7,826 nt of DNA from an uncultured Eubacteriales bacterium. Its GTDB lineage: Bacteria > Bacillota > Clostridia > Oscillospirales > Oscillospiraceae. Position 1 is the first letter of the stretch, and each line of letters begins with the position of its first letter. Of the stretch, positions 1 to 6,700 are shown one piece after another. Location: contig CAUGSS010000062.1 of the NCBI GenBank assembly GCA_959602365.1, positions 1 to 7,826 on the forward strand. The letters run 5' to 3'. Below the pieces are notes generated by a model, which was given only the letters and a program-made list of their open reading frames with translations, was not told the DNA's origin and did no database searches. The position numbers and the translations under genes are program-made.

Positions 1-100
1 GGGGGGGGGGGGGGGCGGTGGTGCGGGGGGGGGGGCCTTTTTTTTTATTTTTGACCCCAACAAACCGGGGGGGGGGCGCCATTTGGCCCCCCCGCCCCTG
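1..100. other. Low-complexity contig edge, probably unreliable sequence
   Basis: This stretch consists mostly of homopolymer runs: 15 G at 1-15, 11 G at 25-35, 9 T at 38-46, 10 G at 67-76 and 7 C at 87-93. It does not resemble the rest of the window, and I see no gene in it. A hairpin can be drawn around 71-93 (G run, GCC, loop ATTT, GGC, C run), which is where a terminator for coaX would lie, so a real terminator may be hidden under poor base calls. I infer an assembly or sequencing artefact at a contig end. Confidence 0.6.
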
Positions 101-106
101 CTGGCT

Positions 107-895
107 TTATGCGTGCTCCTTCTTATACTTCCGATAGATGCGGACCAGCCCATCCAGGATCAGCTCGCTGTCTACCACGTCGATCTCATCGGTATGATCG
201 GCCACCAGCCGGGCCAGCCCGCCAGTGGCGATGACTTTGATTTCACGATCCGGCTCTGCCATTTCCGCCTTGGTGCGCCGGATCAGATACTCCATGCTGC
301 CCACATATCCGCCTACGACGCCGATCTGGATCTGGGAGATCGTGTCATAGCCCAGCGCCTTCGGGGGCAGGCTGAGCTCCACATGGGGGAGCATGGCGGC
401 GTTCTGGGCCAGGGCGTCCATGCTGACCCGGATGCCGGGGCAGATGCTGCCCCCCACATAGACCCCTTTGGCATCCACCGCATCCACAGTGGTGGCGGTG
501 CCGAAATCCAGCACCAGCAGCGGTGCGCCGTATTTCTCTACAGCGGCCATGCAGGCCACGCTGCGGTCAGCGCCGTGGTCGTTGGTGGTGGCGTCCCCCA
601 GATAGCCCAGGGTGGGAAAGACGTCCTCGTTGACCACCAGAGGACGGCGGCCCAGGTATTTCACCATGGCGCTTTTGAGGGAGTACATGATGCTGGGCAC
701 CACTGAGGCAATGATCACATCCTCCACATTCTCGGTCCGCCAGTGGAAGTGTTCCAGATATTCGCACAGGGACAGGCCCAGCTCGTCGGACGTCTGGTTC
801 CCCTTGGTCATGGTGCGAAAAGATCCCCGCAGGGTGTCCCCCTCGAAAAAGCCGAACTCAATGTTGGTGTTGCCCACGTCAATGGTCAGCAGCAT
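107..895 (-). CDS. coaX: Type III pantothenate kinase (CoaX)
   Basis: This cytoplasmic enzyme phosphorylates pantothenate with ATP, the first step of coenzyme A synthesis; family members need a monovalent cation and resist CoA feedback inhibition. The 262-residue product has the usual length and the acetate/sugar kinase/Hsp70 fold motifs. These are an N-terminal phosphate loop DVGNTN (residues 6-11), GADR (108-111) with the expected catalytic Asp110, DFGTATT (130-136), GGSICPG (148-154) and the late ATGG (223-226). The start at 895 is chosen because the protein then opens at MLLTIDVGNTN and TTTTGGAGGG lies just upstream; the frame stays open further upstream only by chance. It follows the phosphoesterase gene by 20 nt and is probably co-transcribed with it. 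One oddity is that the Tyr-x-Asn-Pro usually seen before GxDR is not recognisable. Family assignment is very secure. Confidence 0.96.
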   Translation of the reverse strand: MLLTIDVGNTNIEFGFFEGDTLRGSFRTMTKGNQTSDELGLSLCEYLEHFHWRTENVEDVIIASVVPSIMYSLKSAMVKYLGRRPLVVNEDVFPTLGYLGDATTNDHGADRSVACMAAVEKYGAPLLVLDFGTATTVDAVDAKGVYVGGSICPGIRVSMDALAQNAAMLPHVELSLPPKALGYDTISQIQIGVVGGYVGSMEYLIRRTKAEMAEPDREIKVIATGGLARLVADHTDEIDVVDSELILDGLVRIYRKYKKEHA

Positions 896-915
896 ATCAG
901 ATCCCTCCAAAACAG

Positions 916-1380
916 TCAGTCCAGGGTGCGTACGCTGCACAGAGCGCACCCCCGCTGGGTGGTGATAAGTCCATAAGTGTGGCCGTAGCCGGCGCTGCCG
1001 GGATTGAGCAGCTGAAGCCCTCCATAGTCCTCGTAGCGGGGAATGTGGGTGTGGCCGCAGAGCAGCACGTCCGCCCCCGCGTCCCGGGCCCGGTTGACGG
1101 CGGCGGAATAGCCCCCTTTCACGCCAAACGTATGGCCGTGGCAGAGCATAAACTTGACCCCGTCCAGACTGACCAGCTTGACATCGGGCAGGTCCGCCAT
1201 GCCCCAGTCGCAGTTGCCGGGCACCTGGTAGAGCGGGGTGTCGGGAAAGGCATACTCCAGCTCCTCTGCATCCCGCCAGCAGTCCCCCAGGTGAAAGATG
1301 GCGTCGGGGCGGTGGGCCTCGGCGGCCAGCACCATGGTCTGCCGGTCGCCGTGGGAGTCGGAAAAGACAAGTATTTTCAT
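916..1380 (-). CDS. yfcE: YfcE/MJ0936-family metallophosphoesterase
   Basis: This is a small cytoplasmic calcineurin-like phosphodiesterase that uses two metal ions, often Mn. The natural substrate is not established for most of the family, and E. coli YfcE was characterised on artificial phosphodiesters. The 154-residue protein is near the normal minimal length and has every metal-ligand motif in order: DSHG (Asp8, His10), LGD (Asp33), GNCD (Asn56), HGH (His81) and GHTH (His110, His112), followed by the usual NPGS near the C-terminus (126-129). The start at 1380 has GGAGG seven bases upstream. In many Firmicutes this gene follows rdgB; here it heads a unit with coaX and is divergent from three small unknown genes. 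I see no convincing sigma-A promoter. A perfect inverted repeat lies in its leader. An intact, active enzyme is expected. Confidence 0.92.
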   Translation of the reverse strand: MKILVFSDSHGDRQTMVLAAEAHRPDAIFHLGDCWRDAEELEYAFPDTPLYQVPGNCDWGMADLPDVKLVSLDGVKFMLCHGHTFGVKGGYSAAVNRARDAGADVLLCGHTHIPRYEDYGGLQLLNPGSAGYGHTYGLITTQRGCALCSVRTLD

Positions 1381-1396
1381 CGCTACCTCCAGAAGA

Positions 1397-1417
1397 GAAA
1401 CAGGGCTGTCCTGTTTC
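1397..1417. repeat. Inverted repeat GAAACAGG-5-CCTGTTTC in divergent region
   Basis: The arms are perfect over 8 bp (1397-1404 and 1410-1417) around the 5-base loop GCTGT. It lies between the divergent phosphoesterase and small-gene starts, 17 nt upstream of the phosphoesterase ATG. It could be a regulator's operator or an RNA hairpin in the phosphoesterase leader. No T run follows on either strand, so it is unlikely to be an intrinsic terminator. Confidence 0.55.
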
Positions 1418-1418
1418 C

Positions 1419-1447
1419 GTCACATCTGCCCCTCCGGCGCATATACT
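1419..1447 (+). promoter_or_regulatory. Candidate sporulation (sigma-E/K-like) promoter for the three small genes
   Basis: GTCACATC (1419-1426), 13 bases, then CATATACT (1440-1447) resembles the sigma-E layout known from Bacillus, with a -35 related to GTCATATT and a -10 related to CATACAAT. Transcription would start near 1455. That leaves a short leader carrying the AGGAAAGG Shine-Dalgarno and fits a translation start at 1473. The match is imperfect and judged by eye, so it is a hypothesis. Confidence 0.35.
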
Positions 1448-1472
1448 GGGATTGATGTCAGGAAAGGCGGTG

Positions 1473-1745
1473 ATGGTTATGGCAGGGACTCAGAAACCCA
1501 TGCAGACCCCGGAGGCCCAGGAGCTGCTGAAGGATTCCGCCCGGCTGCGGGAGATGCTCTCCTCTCCGGAGGTGCGCCGGCTGGCGGAGCTGCTCAACGC
1601 CCGCAGCGGCGGCGGCCTGCGGCAGGCGGCCCAGAGCGCCAAGGGAGGGGATACCGCCCAGCTGGAGCAGCTGATGCAGGGGCTGTCCTCCACGGAGGAG
1701 GGCGCCCGGCTGATCGCCCAGCTCCAGGGCAAGATGGGCAAGTGA
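1473..1745 (+). CDS. Hypothetical small helical protein (first of three-gene unit)
   Basis: I cannot assign a function. The 90-residue product is Gln/Ala/Leu-rich and predicted soluble and largely helical, with no signal peptide or membrane segment. Two short helices start with Thr/Ser-Pro-Glu: QTPEAQ (residues 11-16) and SSPEVR (30-35). A Gly-rich turn SGGG (45-48) follows, then a helix, a KGGD turn (57-60) and a C-terminal helix. The start at 1473 is preferred because AGGAAAGG (1460-1467) sits 5 nt upstream; an ATG at 1455 and a TTG at 1452 are in frame but have no such site. The gene lies 22 nt before the next gene on the same strand. The steady codon use, good Shine-Dalgarno and tight packing argue that it is real. 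I have the impression of similar small hypothetical proteins in Clostridia but cannot verify it here. Confidence 0.8.
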   Translation: MVMAGTQKPMQTPEAQELLKDSARLREMLSSPEVRRLAELLNARSGGGLRQAAQSAKGGDTAQLEQLMQGLSSTEEGARLIAQLQGKMGK

Positions 1746-1767
1746 GGACCGAGAGGAGGGGAGCGCA

Positions 1768-2175
1768 GTGAGTGAATTTCAGGACAAATTAAATGCCATC
1801 CTCTCCTCTCCGGAGGCCATGGAACAGATCAGCGCCATTGCCAGCAGTCTGGGCAGCGGTCAGGATCCCGGGGAGGAGCGGAAGGAGCAGGGAGAACCCC
1901 CTGCCCCGGCCATGCCGGCGGGCGAGGGCACACCGGATGCCTCTTCCCTGGGGGGGCTGCTGGGCGGGATTGATGCGGGCATGTTGTCCCGGTTGATGCC
2001 GCTGGTGCAGGAATACCAGTCGGGCCATGAGGAGAAACAGGCGCTGCTCAATGCGCTCAAACCCTTTCTGCGCAGGGAGAGTCAGGAGAAGGTGGATAAG
2101 GCCATCCGAATTACCCGGCTGTCCCGGGTGATTCGGGCCTCCATGTCCCTGTTCCGGGAGGACGGCCATGTATAA
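1768..2175 (+). CDS. Hypothetical protein with variable linker and basic C-terminal helix (second of unit)
   Basis: The function is unknown. The 135-residue protein has three visible parts. Residues 1-30 form an N-terminal helix containing ILSSPEAMEQ. Residues 31-60 are a Pro/Glu/Gly-rich linker, likely disordered. The C-terminal part has a Gly-Leu-rich patch (62-68) and then helices with ALLNALKPFLRRE (92-104) and a strongly basic, amphipathic end (Arg114 to Arg130). Such a basic helix could bind a membrane, nucleic acid or a partner protein; this is inference. The start is GTG at 1768, six bases after a strong GAGAGGAGGGG site (1751-1761). Its last 8 bases overlap the next gene, a sign of translational coupling. 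No signal peptide or transmembrane helix is seen. Confidence 0.85.
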   Translation: MSEFQDKLNAILSSPEAMEQISAIASSLGSGQDPGEERKEQGEPPAPAMPAGEGTPDASSLGGLLGGIDAGMLSRLMPLVQEYQSGHEEKQALLNALKPFLRRESQEKVDKAIRITRLSRVIRASMSLFREDGHV

Positions 2176-2449
2176 CCGCTATATTCCCCGGGGGGACTAT
2201 GTCCCCACCGGAACCCCGGAAGGGGGAGGCCAGGAACGGCGGGAGGAAAAAAAGGGCGGCATCCTGGGCTCCCTGTTTGGGGGAGGGGGAGGAGCGCCCA
2301 AACTGGATGGCATTCTGAAAGCACTTCACCTGGACCGGTTTGACAAGGGAGATATCCTGCTGATCCTGGTGCTGGTCTATCTCTTTTTGGAGAGTGACGA
2401 CGAGGATTGGCTGATTGTGCTGGCCCTTGTCCTGCTTATGGGTTTGTGA
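2168..2449 (+). CDS. Hypothetical small membrane-associated protein (third of unit)
   Basis: The function is unknown. The 93-residue protein has a polar N-terminus rich in Tyr, Pro, Gly and charged residues (1-30), then a Gly-rich segment with LFGGGGGAP (36-44), then an acidic/hydrophobic C-terminus. Two hydrophobic stretches of about 12 residues (63-74 and 81-92) are separated by ESDDED (75-80). Each is short for a membrane-spanning helix, so they may form a tight hairpin in the membrane or pack in an oligomer. The start at 2168 overlaps the previous stop by 8 bp and has GGAGG at 2157-2161. The terminator stem begins inside the stop codon. The C-terminal pattern reminds me of small conserved clostridial proteins, but I cannot confirm a family. 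Confidence 0.83.
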   Translation: MYNRYIPRGDYVPTGTPEGGGQERREEKKGGILGSLFGGGGGAPKLDGILKALHLDRFDKGDILLILVLVYLFLESDDEDWLIVLALVLLMGL

Positions 2450-2479
2450 CCGCCCCCCGAAAGGCTACGGAGGGCGGTC
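2448..2479 (+). terminator. Hairpin terminator ending the three-gene unit
   Basis: GACCGCCC (2448-2455) pairs with GGGCGGTC (2472-2479) around a 16-base loop, followed by the T-rich TCAATTTGTTT. The stem starts within the stop codon of the third small gene, and the tail reaches the trpS stop from the other side. It probably also separates the convergent trpS transcript, though that side lacks a T run. Confidence 0.65.
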
Positions 2480-2488
2480 TCAATTTGT

Positions 2489-3499
2489 TTACAGCTGTAA
2501 GAAGCCTATCTTTTTGTAGACCTTGCGCAGGGTCTTGTTGGCCACATACCCGGCCTTCTCCGCCCCCTGCCGCAGCAGATCGGTCAGATAGGCCTTGTCG
2601 GCAATGAGCCGCTGGGCCTCCTCCCGGATGGGGCGCAGGGTTTCCACCACGGCCTCGCCCACCACGGGCTTGAAGGCGCCGTAGCCCTGACCGTCAAATT
2701 CCGCCTCGATCTCCGCAGGGCTCTTGCCGGTGCAGGCGGAGTAGATGTTGATCAAGTTGGACACGCCGGGCTTTGCCGCCGGGTCAAAGCGGACACAGTG
2801 CTCCGTGTCGCTGTCGGTGATGGCCCGCTTGAATTTCCGCATGATGTCCTCCGGCTTTTCCATCAGGAATACGCAGCCCTCCGGCATGGACTTGCTCATT
2901 TTGCTCTCCGGGGCGTTGAGGCTCATAATCCGGGCCCCCTCCTTGGGAATGTAGGGCTCCGGAATTTTGAACACATCGCCGTAGATGCCGTTGAAGCGCC
3001 GGGCGATGTCCCGGGTCAGCTCGCAGTGCTGCTTCTGATCCTCGCCCACCGGAACATAGTCGGGCTGATAGAGCAGAATGTCCGCCGCCATCAGGGCGGG
3101 GTAAGTGAACAGGCCGGCGTTGATATTGTCGGCATGTTTGGAGGCTTTATCCTTGAACTGGGTCATCCGGCTCAGTTCGCCGAACATGGTATAGCAGTCC
3201 AGCACCCAGCCCAGCTGGGCGTGAGCGGGGACATGGCTCTGGACAAAGAGGGTGTTCTTTTCCGGGTCCAGACCGCAGGCGATATAAATCGCCAGCTGCT
3301 CCAGGGTGCGGCGGCGCAGATCGGCCGGGTTCTGGCGCACGGTGATGGTGTGCATGTCGGCCATAAAATAGTAGCAGTCAAACTGCTCCGAGCGCTCCGA
3401 CCAGGTTTTAATGGCGCCCAGGTAGTTGCCCAGGTGCAGTTCGCCGCTGGGCTGGATGCCGGAGAGCATGACTTTTTTGGGGGTAGTTTTTTCTTCCAT
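2489..3499 (-). CDS. trpS: Tryptophanyl-tRNA synthetase
   Basis: This cytoplasmic class Ic aminoacyl-tRNA synthetase charges tRNA-Trp with tryptophan at the cost of ATP. The 336-residue product has the normal length. It carries the ATP-binding HIGH-type motif as PSGELHLGNY (residues 17-26), the MAAD stretch (137-140) with the Asp expected to contact the substrate indole, GEDQ (152-155) and the KMSKS loop (200-204). Helical tRNA-binding sequence fills the C-terminal third. I chose the ATG at 3499 because it gives the family N-terminus and has GAGG eight bases upstream; the frame is open to 3646, but that extension would run upstream across the -10/-35 promoter. The gene is monocistronic, converging with the small genes, with only 39 nt between the two stop codons. 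It has its own promoter at 3567-3595. Confidence 0.97.
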   Translation of the reverse strand: MEEKTTPKKVMLSGIQPSGELHLGNYLGAIKTWSERSEQFDCYYFMADMHTITVRQNPADLRRRTLEQLAIYIACGLDPEKNTLFVQSHVPAHAQLGWVLDCYTMFGELSRMTQFKDKASKHADNINAGLFTYPALMAADILLYQPDYVPVGEDQKQHCELTRDIARRFNGIYGDVFKIPEPYIPKEGARIMSLNAPESKMSKSMPEGCVFLMEKPEDIMRKFKRAITDSDTEHCVRFDPAAKPGVSNLINIYSACTGKSPAEIEAEFDGQGYGAFKPVVGEAVVETLRPIREEAQRLIADKAYLTDLLRQGAEKAGYVANKTLRKVYKKIGFLQL

Positions 3500-3522
3500 G
3501 TGCAGATCCTCGACCTTCTCTG

Positions 3523-3545
3523 CCGGGGACTGCGCAGGCCCCCGG
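3523..3545 (-). promoter_or_regulatory. GC-rich hairpin in trpS leader
   Basis: CCGGGG (3523-3528) and CCCCGG (3540-3545) can pair around an inner CTGCGCAG palindrome within the ~60-nt leader of trpS. There is no T run after it, so it is not a terminator. It may simply be a stabilising leader structure; no regulatory role is shown. Confidence 0.35.
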
Positions 3546-3566
3546 GTGGGTAAATTCGTATAGTCT

Positions 3567-3595
3567 ATCATAGCACAACAGGGCGTAAAGTGCAA
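3567..3595 (-). promoter_or_regulatory. Sigma-A promoter of trpS
   Basis: Read on the minus strand, this is TTGCAC (3595-3590), exactly 17 bases, then TATGAT (3572-3567). TG one base before the -10 gives an extended -10 element. Transcription would begin near 3560, giving a leader of about 60 nt before trpS. This is close to the housekeeping consensus, TTGACA and TATAAT. Confidence 0.8.
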
Positions 3596-3670
3596 TTCTT
3601 TTCCAAACGGCTCCGAGACCGGCCCCGCCGTCCCCGCGCGGGGCAATTGGGCTCTCCAACCGCCTATGAC

Positions 3671-3705
3671 AAAGAGACTGGCCGAAGCATTCGGCCAGCC
3701 TCTTT
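3671..3705 (-). terminator. Intrinsic terminator of the ABC transporter gene
   Basis: A 16-bp stem, AAAGAGGCTGGCCGAA with TTCGGCCAGTCTCTTT on the minus strand, closes over the 3-base loop TGC. One position is a G-T pair on the minus strand but an A-C mismatch on the plus strand, so the RNA hairpin is best formed by the minus-strand transcript. It lies 64 nt after the transporter stop. The T-rich part sits in the descending arm (CTCTTTGTC). Confidence 0.8.
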
Positions 3706-3768
3706 GGGTTCACATATCAGGTTCGCGCTGAAACAGGCGGCGGGAATTATCCGGCATGAACCGGGCGT

Positions 3769-6700
3769 TTACTCCGACCGCAGCGCCGCCACCGGGTCGC
3801 TCTTGGCCGCCTTCTTGGAGGGGATCAGGCCGCCAATCAACGTGAGGGCTACGCTGAGGACAATCAGAATCACACCGGGCAGCAGGGGCAGGGCGGCGTT
3901 GAGCTGGGTGGTATTGGCCACTGTGTGGATGATGGCGTTGCCGGGGAGCAGCAGGATCAGCGTCAGGCCGATGCCGATCAAGCCGGCGCACAGGCCGATG
4001 ATAAAGGTCTCCGCATTGAACACCTGAGAGATATTGTGTTTGGAGGCGCCGATGGCCCGGAGGATACCGATTTCTTTTTTCCGCTCCAGCACACTGATAT
4101 AGGTGATGACGCCGATCATGATGGAGGAGACCACCAGGGAGATCGCCACAAAGGCCACCAGCACATAGCTGATCATATCCACGATTTCGGTCACCGAGGA
4201 CATCAGCGTTCCCACCACGTCGGTGTAGCTGATCACTTTGTCCTCCTCGCCCTGGGCCTCCATGCGGCTGTTATAGTCCTCGAGCAGTCCGACAATGGAC
4301 TCTTTGCTGGAGAAATCCAGGGGATAGATGGAGATTTCGCTGGGGTCGTCCAGATCTGCATAGCCAAAGCTGGCCAAATTGCCCTCATAAGAGGCGTCTT
4401 CGCCGGACATCAGCGTCTGCAGCAGTTCGGCCAACTCCTCTTCACTCATGTTCATCTGAATGGCGTTGGCAAAGGCGTCTGCGTCCACCTGGAAAGCGTT
4501 TTGCAGATTGGCCCCCAGCTGATCCATGGCCTGGGCCATGGCGGACTCCATGCCGCTGGCCATCTGGGCGGCAACCTGCTGCATGGCCTGGGAGAGCTGG
4601 CCCTGAATGGCCTCAGACACCGCTCCGGTATAGGAGGCCATGGCGGTCTGCATATAGCTGTTCAACGCGCTGGAGATCTGTGCCTGCAGCCCCTCCACAT
4701 TCAGAAGCTCCGCCATTCCCGCGGACAGGCGCCGCTGGGCCTCCGGAGTCTGGAGATAGGCGGCAAAATGTTCTCCCATCCGGCTGGGGTCCGGGAGCTG
4801 ATGGGCGGCGGCATAGTTCTGATAACCGGTCATCAGCTGGTTTACCAGCGCCTGTATCTGGTCCTGGGAGATGGTGATGTCTCCGCTGATCTGCACCACA
4901 TTCGCCGCGCCGGCGGCGATGATCTGCTGGGCCTCTGCGGTCTGGAGATACTGGGCCAGATAGGCGTCAAACTGCTCCGGATCTGTCATTCCGTTGGCCT
5001 GGGCATAGGCCTGGAAGCCGGTCATGAGATCCCGTATCAGCGCCTGAAGCTGCTCCGGGACCAGGGTCACCTCCACGCTGGACTCCACAATCTCACGGAT
5101 GCCCTCCTCCAGGGCTTGGCTGGCCTCCGGCGTCTGCAGATAGGCCATAAAGGATCCACTCAGCTTGGAGTAGTCGGCCTCTGGGTGCTCCGCGGCATAG
5201 CTGCTGTAGCCCTCCGAGAGGGACTGAACCAACTGCTGCAGCCCCTCCGAGGAGACCGTCAGGTCCAGGCTGCCCAGGGCGGCTTCCAGGTCAAAGGGGG
5301 GCAGTTCGGGCAGGTCGATGGTCATTTGGCTGGGATCAATCAGGTTGGAGAGATCCACGGAATCGCTGTCCAGGCTGAATGCGTCGGAAAGGTCCACATT
5401 CAAGGCGCTTTCATCGAATTGGAACGCCTGCTGCAGGGCCTCCTCGTCAATGGTGAACAGGGAATTCATATCGAAGGCATTCTGGCTGTTATCCTCGCCA
5501 AAGGAGTTGCCCGTCAGCACGTTTACCGTGGGTGCCCCGATCTGTTCCTGGACAATCCGGCTGGCAGCCGCCTGTTCCACCACATGCTCCGTCAGGGATG
5601 CGGGATAGGCAATGCCGGAGCTGAGCATGGCGGCGTTGGAGTCTTTCGAGAGCTGCACCACGCCCACCACGGTGAGGTCTTCGCCCGACTCCACCAGCTG
5701 GAGCATGTAGGCTGTGTCATCGGATTTATCCCGCCATACGCCATAGGTCTCGTCGTACTGGTAGCGGTCCGCCGCATTGACCAGTTTAAAGGTGATGCCC
5801 AGGAGATCTTCGTACGCGTAGGACTGCTGATTTTCCGGCAGTTCCACTGATTCCTCATTGAGGAACTGCTGAATCATCTCGTCCAGTTCCACCGAGTCCC
5901 GCAGCCCCAGGGTATAGAGCATGAAATCGCTGATGCTGCCGCTGGAAGAGAGCACCACCACACACTCATTATAGGCTTCAGGCCAGCGGCCGGCTTTGAC
6001 ATCATACTGAGAGGAAAACAGGTTGGTGTTCTCCGACATCTGGTAAAAGACGTCGGTGTTCATGAAAGACGACATGAAGCTGTCCGAGTCTGTGCCGATG
6101 CCCAGCGCTGTAAAGGAGCGGTCCGGATTGACCTGCCGGACGTTATCTCCGTCCAGCCGGTAGATCTGGGGGGACACGTCGTATGTATATTCGATGGCGT
6201 TGGCATACTGCTCTATGCCGCTCTCGCCGCTGTCCAGATAGGTCTTGAGGGAGGCCAGGTCGTTGGGATCCACCTGGGAGAACAGGTTGCCCAGCATTTC
6301 GGTGACGTTGACCTGACCTTCCGGCGCCGTCCCATCGCTCAGCTGGCTGGCCATCATGGAGGTCATGTCCATGGTGGCGCTCTGAATTTGCAGCGGATAT
6401 TCTGAGAGGGTCTCCTCTTCCAGGGCGGCAATGTAGTTGTTGACGCCGTTGGAGAGAGACAGGATCAGCGCAATGCCGATGATACCGATGGAACCGGCAA
6501 AGGCGGTCAGAAGGGTGCGGGCCTTTTTGGTTTTCAGATTGTTGAAGCTGAGGGAGAGGGCGGTCAGGAAAGACATGGATGCCTTTCCCATGTTTTTGTG
6601 CACCGGCGCAGCCTGAGCTGCCTCGTCGATCTCATAGGGATCGGAGTCCGAGCGGATGGTGCCGTCTTTCAGGTTCACGATCCGGGTGGCGTAGAGCTCC

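Noticed and set aside
107..1423. Possible 438-residue protein fusing an N-terminal extension to CoaX
   Set aside because: The extension lies out of frame over the phosphoesterase gene and reads as Arg/Pro-rich nonsense. CoaX has its own GGAGGG site and correct N-terminus at 895.
1381..1460. Sigma-A promoter for the phosphoesterase-coaX unit
   Set aside because: CTGACA and TATATG are present on the minus strand but only about 10 bases apart, and no other pair with 16-18 spacing was convincing, so no promoter is called.
2798..3553. 251-codon plus-strand frame over trpS
   Set aside because: It is an antisense shadow of an unmistakable trpS, with no motif or start signal of its own.
3500..3646. 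49-residue N-terminal extension of trpS
   Set aside because: It would be translated across the trpS promoter elements at 3567-3595. It has no family similarity, whereas the ATG at 3499 has a GAGG site and gives the normal length.
4687..5262. Tandem repeat considered as CRISPR or noncoding repeat array
   Set aside because: The unit is 192 nt, in frame and diverged at the third codon position. It makes sense only as a protein repeat; there are no short identical repeats with unique spacers.
3925..5850. 641-codon open frame on the plus strand, opposite the ABC transporter
   Set aside because: It is the antisense of a gene with clear ATPase and permease motifs. The product is a His/Gly-rich, motif-free protein typical of antisense frames in GC-rich genes, and there is no ribosome binding site of note.
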